From contig CAWHZD010000001.1 of NCBI GenBank assembly GCA_963833745.1, positions 124,001 through 188,000 of the forward strand: a DNA stretch of 64,000 bases, given 5' to 3'. This document shows positions 42,466 through 50,912 of the stretch, piece by piece. The position numbers were made by a program, and so were the translations under genes. Under the pieces are notes generated by a model. The model had not been told where the DNA came from. It saw only the letters and a program-made list of their open reading frames with translations, and did not search any database. This DNA is from AP-15 sp963833745 (GTDB lineage Bacteria > Pseudomonadota > Alphaproteobacteria > ATCC43930 > CGMCC-115725). How positions within the stretch are numbered: the first letter of the stretch is position 1; every line of letters starts with the position of its first letter.

Positions 42466-43803
42466 ATGGCAGAGCCGCCGCCGTCGCCCCGGCTAAAGGC
42501 GCGAACCCTCGGCCACGCCTGTCTCGCAATCTACCGTGACGGCGAGCGGCCGTTGTTGCTGACCGACCCATGGTTGGTCGGTTCGGTCTACTGGCGCAGC
42601 TGGTGGTTGCAGCATTATCCGAGCGCCGAGGAGATCGACTGGCTCGCCTCGACTGTGCACGTCTATGTGACGCACGAGCACCCCGATCACTTTCACATGC
42701 CGTCGATCCGCCGCCTCGGCGCCGGCCCAACCTATCTGTTTCCGGCGCTGACCGAGCGCCGCTTTCTCGGCTACCTGAGCGAACGCGGCTGCCACGCCCA
42801 GGCGGCGCCGCTGTTGCGCTGGCTGCCGCTCGGCGAGGGCGTGTCGATATTGTCGATCCCGACATGGAACGACGACAGCCTGTTGTTGATCGACACGCCG
42901 GAGGCGCTGATCCTCAACCTCAACGACGCCAAGCCCTTGCCGCCGATCCTGCGCGCGATCCGCCGTGTCGCCGACCATATTGAAAAGCCGCGGGTGCTGT
43001 TGTGCAGCTATTCACCGGCGAGTCTCGTCAACAGCTTTGTCGACGGCGGCGGGGTTGTTTCGCTAAAGCCGGCCCGCCGTTACGTGGAGTACGCCTGTCG
43101 ATTGTGCGACCGGCTCGGGGTCGATCATTACCTGCCGTTTGCCAGTCAGGCGGTCTTTTGCCGCGCCGACAGTTCCTGGGCAAACGACTACAGCACGACT
43201 TATGACGAGCTTCGCCGATACTGGCGATCGCGGGCGCGGCTGTTGCCGCCCTACACGACGCTTGACCTCAGTGATTTTAGTTACACCTCGGTCGCGCCCG
43301 AAGAGTACCGGCCGATGGATCCGGCAATCCTCGCCCGGCGCACCGGCGAGCGCGCCGCCGAGGAGGAGGAGGCCGAGATCTCAGTGCACGAGATCGCGCT
43401 GCTCCAACGCAAGCTGAACGCGTTGCGCTGGCTGCTGTGGCTGCTGTTCCGGCGCGGCTTCGCGTTTCGGCTCGGCGACCGCTGCCTCCGATACGATCCA
43501 CGGCGTGGCCGGCTGCATGACGGCGGAGCGGCCGATGATGGGCAGGGGGACTTCGTCGTCGATGTGCCGAAGGCGACGATGAAGGAGGTGTTGCACAACA
43601 ATCACGTCTCGGACCTCGGCATCACGATGTTCGTGCGCATTCGGCTGCGGCGGCCGATCAATCCGCGCAAGGCCTACGGGCTGTTCGTGTTGTTCCAATT
43701 CGACGATTACGGCCACCTCGCCGGCATCGGCGCATTTTTGCGCTGGATCGGGCGCGGGCTGCGTTTCACCCTTGTTCCGCGTCTGCCAGCGCCGCCGCAC
43801 TGA
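42466..43803 (+). CDS. Metallo-beta-lactamase-fold hydrolase (CMAH/UlaG-like)
   Basis: A 445-residue protein. The N-terminal MBL domain has LLTDPWLVGSVYWRSWWLQH, the metal motif THEHPDHFH (H70, H72, D74, H75), and IPTWNDDSLLLIDTPEALILNLNDAK. The SWWL and DPWL pattern recalls the MBL half of CMP-N-acetylneuraminate hydroxylase-like proteins, but no Rieske cluster is seen. The C-terminal 180 residues are charged and then aromatic/basic and not recognised. ATG at 42466 lies 13 bases after the NMT1-like gene. It ends 20 bases before the convergent protease gene. Substrate unknown. Confidence 0.75.
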   Translation: MAEPPPSPRLKARTLGHACLAIYRDGERPLLLTDPWLVGSVYWRSWWLQHYPSAEEIDWLASTVHVYVTHEHPDHFHMPSIRRLGAGPTYLFPALTERRFLGYLSERGCHAQAAPLLRWLPLGEGVSILSIPTWNDDSLLLIDTPEALILNLNDAKPLPPILRAIRRVADHIEKPRVLLCSYSPASLVNSFVDGGGVVSLKPARRYVEYACRLCDRLGVDHYLPFASQAVFCRADSSWANDYSTTYDELRRYWRSRARLLPPYTTLDLSDFSYTSVAPEEYRPMDPAILARRTGERAAEEEEAEISVHEIALLQRKLNALRWLLWLLFRRGFAFRLGDRCLRYDPRRGRLHDGGAADDGQGDFVVDVPKATMKEVLHNNHVSDLGITMFVRIRLRRPINPRKAYGLFVLFQFDDYGHLAGIGAFLRWIGRGLRFTLVPRLPAPPH

Positions 43804-43823
43804 CCCGTCGGGCCGGGTTGCCC

Positions 43824-45188
43824 TTAGCCGGGATGGAGGCCGGCATCGCCGCGCACCGCCCTCTGCAAATAATCGACCGCCGCGTCGAGCTGGGCGTCCT
43901 TGCTGGTTCCGATCACCAGCGGCTTGATCGGGTGCTCGCCGGTTTCGCCGCCCTCGGCAGCGGCAGCGGCCGTCGCACCGGCGCCGCGACCGGTCAGCGA
44001 GCCGGTGTTCTTCAAGGCGCCGTACAGGTCGCTTTCATGGCTCAGCACCGCGTTGGCGACCTGCTCGCTCTTCGGCAACGTCACAACCATGTCGGGGTGG
44101 ATGCCCTGGCCCTGGATCGAGCGGCCGGAGGGCGTGTAGTACAGCGCCGTCGTCAACCGCAGGGCGCCGTGCCCTTCGATCGGGATGATCGTTTGCACCG
44201 AGCCCTTGCCAAAGCTGCGGGTGCCCATGACCGTTGCCCGATGGTCGTCCTGCAACGCTCCGGCGACGATCTCGGCGGCTGAAGCCGAGGCGCTGTTGAT
44301 CAGCACAACCATCGGGACGCCCGGGATCAGATTGCCCGCGACCGGCGCGCGGTAGACCCGGTCGTCGTCCCGGTTGCGGCCTTTGGTCGTCACCACCACG
44401 CCGCCATCGACGAATTCGCCAGTCACGTCGACCGCCGCATCCAGCAGCCCGCCCGGGTCATTACGCAAATCAAGGACAAAGCCGTTCAGCCGGCCATGCG
44501 CCTGCGCCTTCATTTTGGCGATGGCGTCGGCGAGCTCGTTCGCGGTGTTTTCGGTAAAAGTCGTAATCCGCGCATAGCCGATCTTGTCGCCCTTGAGCGC
44601 CGCCTTGACCGAGACGACGTGGATGACGTTGCGGGTCAGGGTGACATCGAAGGGTGCCCGGTCGGCGCGGGCGATTTCCAAGGCGACGCGCGAGCCCGGA
44701 GCGCCGCGCAGCCGCTTGACGACCGTCTCGACATCCATGCCGGTGGTGGGCAGCCCGTCGATCTTTACGATCCGGTCGCCCGGTTCGATCCCGGCATTGG
44801 CGGCGGGCGTGCCGTCGATCGGCGAGATCACCTCCGGCACCTTGCCTTCCAGGGTCAGCTCGATACCGATCCCGCCGAATTCGCCGCGCGTGACCGCGGT
44901 CATTTGCTGATACTGATCGGTGTCCATGTAGTCGGAATGCGGGTCGAGCCGCGTCAGCATGCCCTTCAGCGCATCCTTGGTCAGCTCGTCGCCGTCGACC
45001 GGTTCGACATAGTTTCGCTGCACGACCCGCGCGACGTCCTGCAGCAAGGCGAAATCGGCTGGATCGCCGGGCGAGGACGACGCGGCGGCCCCGGCTCCGG
45101 CGCTGTCGCAGCCGTACAGCGTGAACGACATCAGAGCGACAGCCGTCGCCCTGACGGCCAAATGGTGCAGGCGTGACATTGCGATCAT
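43824..45188 (-). CDS. S41 family C-terminal processing peptidase (CtpA type), putative lipoprotein
   Basis: A 454-residue periplasmic protease. An N-terminal signal with lipobox-like LYGC (Cys27) precedes a short Ala/Ser linker. The PDZ domain (about 115-190) has GIGIELTLEGKVPEVISPIDGTPAANAGIEPGDRIVKIDG. The S41 catalytic domain has GFVLDLRNDPGGLLDAAVDV, the nucleophile segment INSASASAAEIVAGALQD and the Lys in GTRSFGKGSVQTI. A low-complexity Ala/Gly tail follows. CtpA-type enzymes trim or degrade envelope proteins such as peptidoglycan hydrolases. ATG at 45188 (an ATG three codons later is possible) has AAGG upstream. Confidence 0.92.
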   Translation of the reverse strand: MIAMSRLHHLAVRATAVALMSFTLYGCDSAGAGAAASSSPGDPADFALLQDVARVVQRNYVEPVDGDELTKDALKGMLTRLDPHSDYMDTDQYQQMTAVTRGEFGGIGIELTLEGKVPEVISPIDGTPAANAGIEPGDRIVKIDGLPTTGMDVETVVKRLRGAPGSRVALEIARADRAPFDVTLTRNVIHVVSVKAALKGDKIGYARITTFTENTANELADAIAKMKAQAHGRLNGFVLDLRNDPGGLLDAAVDVTGEFVDGGVVVTTKGRNRDDDRVYRAPVAGNLIPGVPMVVLINSASASAAEIVAGALQDDHRATVMGTRSFGKGSVQTIIPIEGHGALRLTTALYYTPSGRSIQGQGIHPDMVVTLPKSEQVANAVLSHESDLYGALKNTGSLTGRGAGATAAAAAEGGETGEHPIKPLVIGTSKDAQLDAAVDYLQRAVRGDAGLHPG

Positions 45189-45390
45189 CGGAGCCTTTGC
45201 GGCAAGCGGCCCGTCGGCAACGGGTCGAACAACGGGGTCCCGGATGATCCTCTGCCGCCGCGTCCCGCGTGGACATCCTCCGGGGCGTGGCCGAACCCTT
45301 ATCCGGTCGCCGCAGAATGTAGTCTTCTGGCTGTCCGCGTCCAAGGGCGCGGGGTCACATCGCCCCACCGCCAATCGTTTCCGCGCGACA

Positions 45391-45420
45391 ACTGCCGGCG
45401 CTATAACTGGCGGCGCTATA
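45391..45420 (+). repeat. Tandem 15-base repeat carrying duplicated TATAAC boxes
   Basis: Two adjacent units, ACTGCCGGCGCTATA (45391-45405) and ACTGGCGGCGCTATA (45406-45420), match at 14 of 15 positions. With the following AAC each gives TATAAC, a good -10 box, about 40 and 55 bases before the hydrolase start. Confidence 0.6.
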
Positions 45421-45460
45421 ACGGTACGCACCAAATGGCACGGATGAAGGAGGGACGAGA

Positions 45461-46246
45461 ATGGTGGGTGGGATCGGGGCCGACCGGCTGACGGTGCAGG
45501 GGATCGAGCTCGAAGTGCTGCGCCGCGGCGCCGGACGCACGATCCTGCTGCTTCACGGCTTTGACACCATCGATCCCGAGGCGCCGTTTCTCGACCGGCT
45601 TGCCGGTCATGGCGAGATCGTCGCGCCGTCCTCGCCCGGCTTTGGCAATTCGCCGCGGCCACAGAATTTCGACACGGTCTACGATCTCGTTCATCTTTAT
45701 CTGGCGGCCCTCGCCGCGTTGCCCGGCGCCAAGATAACCATGCTCGGCTTTTCGTTCGGCGGGTGGCTCGCCGCCGAGGTCGCGGCCGCGTGCAGCCATC
45801 GCATCGACAAGCTGATCCTCGTCGACCCGGTCGGCATCAAGATCAGTGACCGCGAGACACCCGACATTCTCGACATCTTTGACAAGGCGCCGGACGAGGT
45901 GCGCCAGCGCAGCTGGCACGATCCCGACCGCTTCGCACCCGATTACGACGCGATGTCGGACGAGGCTCTGGTGATCCGTGCGCGCAACCGCGAGGCGCTG
46001 TGCCTCTATGCCTGGCACCCCTATATGTACAACCCGCAATTGCCGCGCTGGCTCGGCCGGATCGACGCGCCGACCCTGGTGCTGTGGGGCGAGGGCGACG
46101 GCATCGTCAACCCCGATTACGGGCGCGCCTATGCCCGGCTGATCCCCGGCGCCCGCTTCGAGCTGATCCCGCGCGCCGGCCACCACCCCGAAATCGAGCA
46201 GCCAGAGGCTTTTTCCGACCACGTCGTCCGTTTTGTGGGGTCATGA
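45461..46246 (+). CDS. Alpha/beta hydrolase
   Basis: A 261-residue hydrolase of the meta-cleavage/lipase-like group. TILLLHGFDTIDPEAPFLDRL gives the oxyanion loop. MLGFSFGGWLAAEVAAA has the nucleophile S98 in G-F-S-F-G. VLWGEGDGIVNPDYG carries the likely acid, and RAGHHPEIEQPEAF carries H241. Catalytic Ser, not Asp, separates it from the dehalogenase at 4310-5197. ATG at 45461 has GGAGG upstream. It lies on the plus strand, divergent from the protease gene, and the substrate is unknown. Confidence 0.83.
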   Translation: MVGGIGADRLTVQGIELEVLRRGAGRTILLLHGFDTIDPEAPFLDRLAGHGEIVAPSSPGFGNSPRPQNFDTVYDLVHLYLAALAALPGAKITMLGFSFGGWLAAEVAAACSHRIDKLILVDPVGIKISDRETPDILDIFDKAPDEVRQRSWHDPDRFAPDYDAMSDEALVIRARNREALCLYAWHPYMYNPQLPRWLGRIDAPTLVLWGEGDGIVNPDYGRAYARLIPGARFELIPRAGHHPEIEQPEAFSDHVVRFVGS

Positions 46247-46415
46247 CCGGGTTTGCGTCGGTTCTCGGTTTGCCTCCTCGGCCGGGATCGGCCGCTTTTT
46301 CGCCGGCTGTCTGGCGACCCGCCGCCTGGTGCTACTCTTCCGCGAGCTTGAGGGTGCGCTCGAATACGGTCGCGCTTGACCCGCGTGGTGCCGCGCGCCT
46401 ATATGGCGCTGCACC

Positions 46416-46489
46416 GGCCGGATGGCAGAGTGGTTATGCAGAGGACTGCAAATCCTCGTACAGCGGTTCGATTCCGCTTCCGGCCTCCA
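46416..46489 (+). tRNA. tRNA-Cys (anticodon GCA)
   Basis: A 74-base tRNA including CCA. The acceptor GGCCGGA pairs with TCCGGCC, with discriminator T. The D-arm is GGCAGAGTGGTTATGC, the anticodon arm GAGGACTGCAAATCCTC places GCA, and the T-arm is CGGTTCGATTCCG. It is 35 bases before tRNA-Asn and shares its terminator. Confidence 0.97.
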
Positions 46490-46524
46490 GGAAGGATGCC
46501 GCACCGGCCCCCGAGGGCCTCTGA

Positions 46525-46600
46525 TCCCCGGTAGCTCAGTTGGTAGAGCAGGCGGCTGTTAACCGCCTTGTCGCTGGTTCGAGTCCGGCCCGGGGAGCCA
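46525..46600 (+). tRNA. tRNA-Asn (anticodon GTT)
   Basis: A 76-base tRNA including CCA. The acceptor TCCCCGG pairs with CCGGGGA. The D-arm is GCTCAGTTGGTAGAGC, the anticodon loop CTGTTAA gives GTT, and the T-arm is CTGGTTCGAGTCCGG. It forms a two-tRNA unit with tRNA-Cys. Confidence 0.97.
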
Positions 46601-46608
46601 AATCTGAG

Positions 46609-46642
46609 AAAGGCCGTTGGCGACACAGCCAACGGCCTTTTT
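46609..46642 (+). terminator. Intrinsic terminator of the tRNA-Cys/tRNA-Asn unit
   Basis: AAAGGCCGTTGGC (46609-46621) pairs perfectly with GCCAACGGCCTTT (46628-46640) around a six-base loop, and the T-run continues to 46642. It is the clearest rho-independent terminator in the window. Confidence 0.93.
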
Positions 46643-46745
46643 ACTGACATGGGTGTAAGGGTAGTTTCAGCCGACCTAAAACTCCGCGGGCGAGGCTCGG
46701 CCGATACGCGGCCACCGGCTGCGCCGACCTCCTGGCGAGCGAAAC

Positions 46746-46775
46746 TTGCTGCTGTGGGAGGTCGTCGGTTACTAT
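46746..46775 (+). promoter_or_regulatory. Candidate promoter for the zinc-ribbon/cyclase gene
   Basis: TTGCTG (46746-46751) and TACTAT (46770-46775) are 18 bases apart. A start near 46782 would give a leader of about 36 bases with GGAGG (46807-46811) 6 bases before ATG 46818. The strong ribosome site supports the upstream ATG as the original start of the gene. Confidence 0.45.
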
Positions 46776-46817
46776 TAATTCACCCGTCCACGCGGCTCCC
46801 AGCTCCGGAGGCCCCGT

Positions 46818-49800
46818 ATGAGGTGCCCTCATTGCGGTGCCGATAGCCCGGCCGGCATGAAATTCTGCGGCCGGTGCGGTGCGCCGCTGACCGCTGCCTG
46901 CCCGTCCTGCCGGGCGAGCAACCCTGCTGACCATAAATTCTGCGGTCAGTGCGGGGCGGCGCTGGAGCCCGGTCTGCGCTACCCTGCCGCGCCGTGGATC
47001 GCCGCCGGCATCGGCGGGCCGCCCGGCGAAATCAAGCAGGTCAGCGTGCTGTTCTGCGACATTGTCGAACTCGACGGCGCTGACCGAGCGCATCGGCGCC
47101 GAGGCGATGCGCGATGTCGTCGGCGCGTTCGTCGACGCCTCGCTCGCCGAAGTGCACCGCTACGAAGGTACGGCGCCGCAATTCAGCGGCGACGGCTTTA
47201 TGGCGCTGTTCGGCGCGCCGCTCGCCCAGGAAGACCATGTCCGCCGCGCCCTGCTGGCCGCCCTCGCGATCCGCCGCGTCCTCGGCGCCGGGGGCGAGGC
47301 AGGCGAGGCGGGGAATTATCGCGGGCCCGACCTGCAAATCCGGATCGGCGTCCACACCGGGCCGGTCGTCTTTGGCGCGATCGGCGGCGGCTTTCGCACC
47401 GAGACGGTGATCGGCGACACGGCCAACGTCGCCGCGCGAATCCAGCAGGCGGCCGAGCCCGGGACGATTCTGGTCAGCGCCGCGGTCCGCGCGCTGGCGC
47501 AAGGCTATGCGCGCGTCGAGCCGGTCGGACCGTTGGTCGTCAAAGGCAAGAGCGCGCCGGTTTCGGTCTACCGGCTGCTCGGCGTCTCGCGCTGGCGCTC
47601 GGCCCGCGACGCGGTGCTGCCGGCGCGCACGACGAGTTTTGTCGGCCGCGATCACGAGCTGGCATTATTGGAGACCTTCCTGCCGGAGGTCGAAAATGGC
47701 CGGGGACGGGTGGTGGGAATTGTCGGCGAACCCGGCATCGGCAAGTCGCGGCTGCTCGCCGAGTTCCGCCGCCGGGCCGGCGAGGAACGGATAATCTGGG
47801 TCGAGGGGCGGTGTCTCTCCTACGGCGCCGCGATCCCCTATCTGCTCGCCCTCGACGTGCTGCGCAGCCATTGCGGCATCGTCGAGACCGATACCGCCGA
47901 GGCCATCGTGCAGAAAGTGCGTGCCGGATTGCGCGCGGGGGGCATGGATGCGGAGCAGGACAGCCCGGTGCTGCTCCATCTGCTCGGCATCAAAGACGCC
48001 GCCGGCTTGCCGGCACTGTCCAACCCGGAAGCGATCAAAGCCAAGAGCTTCGAGGTGCTTCAGCGGCTCTGCCTCGAAGGCAGTCGGGGCCGGCCGCTCG
48101 TGCTGGCGCTGGAAGACCTGCACTGGGTCGACACCGTGTCCGAGGAATTGCTCGGCTTTTTGGCCGGGCAGGTAGGGAACGCCCGCATCCTGCTGCTGGC
48201 CGCCTACCGGCCGGAATACCGCCCGCTTTGGGCCGGCAATCTCGATATGACGGAGATTCGCCTCGACCCGTTGTCGCGCGACGACAGCTTGCACGTCGTT
48301 CGTTCGGTGCTGCAAGGGGAGCCGATCGCCGAGCCGCTGACCGAGGAGATCGTCGTCCGGGCCGACGGCAACCCGCTGTTCCTCGAGCAGCTGGCGCTGC
48401 ACGCGGGCGAAGCCGGGGACGATCAGTCCGATTTGACGGTGCCGCACACCATCCATGGCGTGGTGATGGCGCGCATCGACCGGCTGCCGGAGTCGACCAA
48501 GCAGCTTCTGCAAACGGCCGCGGTGATCGGGCGCGAATTTTCCCTGCGGCTGCTGCGTGCGGTGTGGCACGTCCCCGGGCCGCTCGAATCCCAGTTGCGC
48601 GAGCTGAGCCGCCTCGAATTTCTCGATGAGTGGCCGGATGACGAGGGAACTGCCTACGTCTTTCGCCACGCACTGACCCAGGAAGCCGCTTATGGCAGTC
48701 TGCTCGAACGGCACCGTCGCAACACGCACGGCGCCATCGGCCACGCGCTCGAACAGCTTTACGGAGGCCGTGCCGAAGAAGTAGCTGAACTCCTGGCGCT
48801 TCATTTCGGCCGCAGCGACGACGCCGAAAAGGCTGTCGACAGCGCGATTCTCGCCGCCGAAAAGGCCGCGCGCGGCTGGGCCAACAGCGAGGCGCTAACT
48901 CATTTCAAAGAGGCGCTCCGCCGTCTCAGCGCGATGCCCGACCTTCAGGCAAATCGACTCCGCCGCATGGACATCGTCCTAAAGCAAGCGGAGGTCAAAT
49001 ACGGATTAGGAGAATACGCCGACCAAATTGCCGCTTTGCAAGACATTCGCTATCTTGTCGATAACACGGATGATCCGCGGCGCCGCGCCACCTGGCACTA
49101 CTGGACTGGGTTCTTGCACAGCGTGAGTGGAGGGCAACCCGAGATTGCAAGCGGGTATTGCCAAGAGGCAGTAAAGATAGCCGCCGCTTCCGGGTTGGAG
49201 CAAATCAATGCGTTTGCTCAATCCTGTCTGGCCCAGATCCACCTAATCGCCGGCACACCGCGCGAAGCGATCGAAGTCGGGGAACGCGCCGTCTCGAGTT
49301 TCGAGTCACACGGCAATCCGTGGTGGGCCGCTCTAACGCTTTGGCACATGAGCTCTTCGGCAAATTATCTGGGCGAGTGGAATTTAAGCATCGATTACTG
49401 TCGTCGCGGGCTTCAGCACGGCATAACGCTTCAGGACGTCCGCCTTCAGGTGGTTAGCTGGTCGCGCATGGGATCGGCCTATATCCAGCGCGGCGATCTG
49501 GACCGCGGGTTGCAATGCTGCAACAAGGCGCTCGCACTAGGACCTATACCGCGTGACGCCGCTTTAACCAGAGCAATCCACGCATATGGCGAAATCAAAT
49601 CCGGCAAGGTCGCCACCGGTATAGCAGAGTTGAGCGAGGCATTGGGCTGGTTCAAAAATTCGCAAATGCGCTATACTTATTTTCGCTATGCTTTGTGGCT
49701 CGCAGAAGCGTATCTATACCAGGGCGAGCGAACCCGTTCCCAGGCGTTGACCGAAGACGGGCTAAGCGAGTGTCGTAAAACTGGGTATCGCCACCTCGAG

Positions 49801-50142
49801 GGGCTGTGGTGTTGGCTGATGGCGGAATGTCTTGCCGTTGAAGCGCCTACAGTGGCCGAGGACCATATCAACACCGCGATGCGACTTCTTGGCGATGCGG
49901 GGGCCCGAAACGATCTCGCCAGGGCTATGGTTACACGGGCCGGATGTCGCGAGCGCGCTGGCGACGCCGAGACCGCACGGCAGCTTTTGGACGCTGCCGG
50001 CGCGATATTTCGGCAACTTGGCACGCGCGATGAACCCGCCCGGGTAGAAGCGGCGCTGGCGGCTCTCGGTTGCGGCTTGCCGATCCGCTTCCTAACAGGG
50101 GAAGGTCAAGCTGGGGCCGGATACCTCGCGCAAGGCTCATGA
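46818..50142 (+). pseudogene. Class III adenylate/guanylate cyclase with N-terminal zinc ribbons, AAA ATPase and TPR region; one-base frameshift
   Basis: The 5' part (46818-47066) encodes two CxxC zinc-ribbon units (CPHCGADSPAGMKFCGRCG, CPSCRASNPADHKFCGQCG) and the start of a cyclase domain, ending at KQVSVLFCDIV. The rest (47068-50142, open from TTG 47062) continues NSTALTERIGAEAM, SGDGFMALFGAP, RIGVHTGPVVFGAI and GDTANVAARIQ. An extra G at 47067 breaks the frame between CDIV and NST. After the cyclase come an AAA/NACHT-like ATPase (GEPGIGKSRLLAEF) and about 400 residues of TPR-like repeats. Metal and transition-state residues are otherwise present. Such proteins are signalling ATPases of unknown input. 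It may be an assembly error, a pseudogene, or two proteins with internal initiation at 47062. Confidence 0.8.
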
Positions 50143-50204
50143 GACCCGCTGGGGTCGTCCCGTTATTTGGCGTCGTAATTATTTTGCTATAAATTTGTTG
50201 CTAA

Positions 50205-50220
50205 TGTGAGATAGCTCACA
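50205..50220. promoter_or_regulatory. Perfect CRP-type operator (TGTGA-N6-TCACA)
   Basis: TGTGAGATAGCTCACA has both CRP half-sites intact with the canonical six-base spacer. It lies 62 bases after the cyclase gene and 111 bases before the next ATG (50332). A TATAAA at 50188-50193 lies just upstream, in an unusually AT-rich stretch (about 50170-50204), so CRP could activate a promoter further down or repress this one. Confidence 0.65.
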
Positions 50221-50331
50221 CCAGGGGCCCCCACGCCGTTGTAGGCTGCCGAGCGGGCATCTCCGACCGCCCGAAGTTTAGTTCGGCTGACATCAGTTGC
50301 ATCTTTTAGAACGAGAGAGGAGACCGACGAG

Positions 50332-50757
50332 ATGTTGTTTGAACTCAAAATCGGAAAGCTAATTCGCAGATTGAATCCGTACACCAGCGGGGCAATGGAT
50401 ACGATGCATTGTGGCGCCCGCCCGCCCGTCATTTCTGCTGCCCTTCCCGCGGCTCTAACTAACCTCGCTCAAGACCTTGCCGCCTACATCGCTGCCCCCA
50501 CGCCTCAAAATCTTCGGGCGGTTCAAAACGACGAAATTACGATTGACCCGGATGTCGACATCGCCGACTTCGACCTTCGTGTGGATAACGACTTTCGGCA
50601 GGAGTACATGACGTGGATCTTTAGGGGCCAGCCGCACGCGGTCAAGAGAGCCCTCCGTGTCACCTACCGCTATGAATTGACCGACAGGCTGGGGGTCGGA
50701 ACAGGGGTTTTTGCTACCGAGCATGTGCTGATCGGCTACGCCGGCTCCAACGGCTAG
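50332..50757 (+). CDS. Hypothetical protein upstream of the DyP peroxidase gene
   Basis: A 141-residue protein that I do not recognise. It has no signal peptide or membrane segment. The N-terminal 30 residues are basic (KIGKLIRRLNPYTSG) and the middle is acidic (NDEITIDPDVDIADFDLRVDNDF). The end (HAVKRALRVTYRYELTDRLGVGTGVF) looks like beta-strands. ATG at 50332 has AGGAG about 10 bases upstream. Codon use is less GC-rich than the housekeeping genes. It is preceded by the CRP-type operator and followed, 155 bases later, by the DyP peroxidase gene, so a shared transcript or a cargo/partner role is possible. Confidence 0.65.
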   Translation: MLFELKIGKLIRRLNPYTSGAMDTMHCGARPPVISAALPAALTNLAQDLAAYIAAPTPQNLRAVQNDEITIDPDVDIADFDLRVDNDFRQEYMTWIFRGQPHAVKRALRVTYRYELTDRLGVGTGVFATEHVLIGYAGSNG

Positions 50758-50912
50758 CCACCGGCGGCTGAGGCCGGCGCCGTGGCCCCGGCCCGCCCGC
50801 GCTCGTTTCCACAGTCCGCCTCGTCGCCGCGTGTTCCGATCCCGACGGTGCGAGGCTTGCCGCCTTCGGCAGGAGTAGATCTGACCACTCCGCCTCTAAA
50901 TAGGGGAAACGC

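Noticed and set aside
46818..48629. Continuous 603-codon frame from the zinc-ribbon start
   Set aside because: After base 47067 it leaves the homologous frame and becomes Arg/Ala-rich; the real protein continues in the neighbouring frame.
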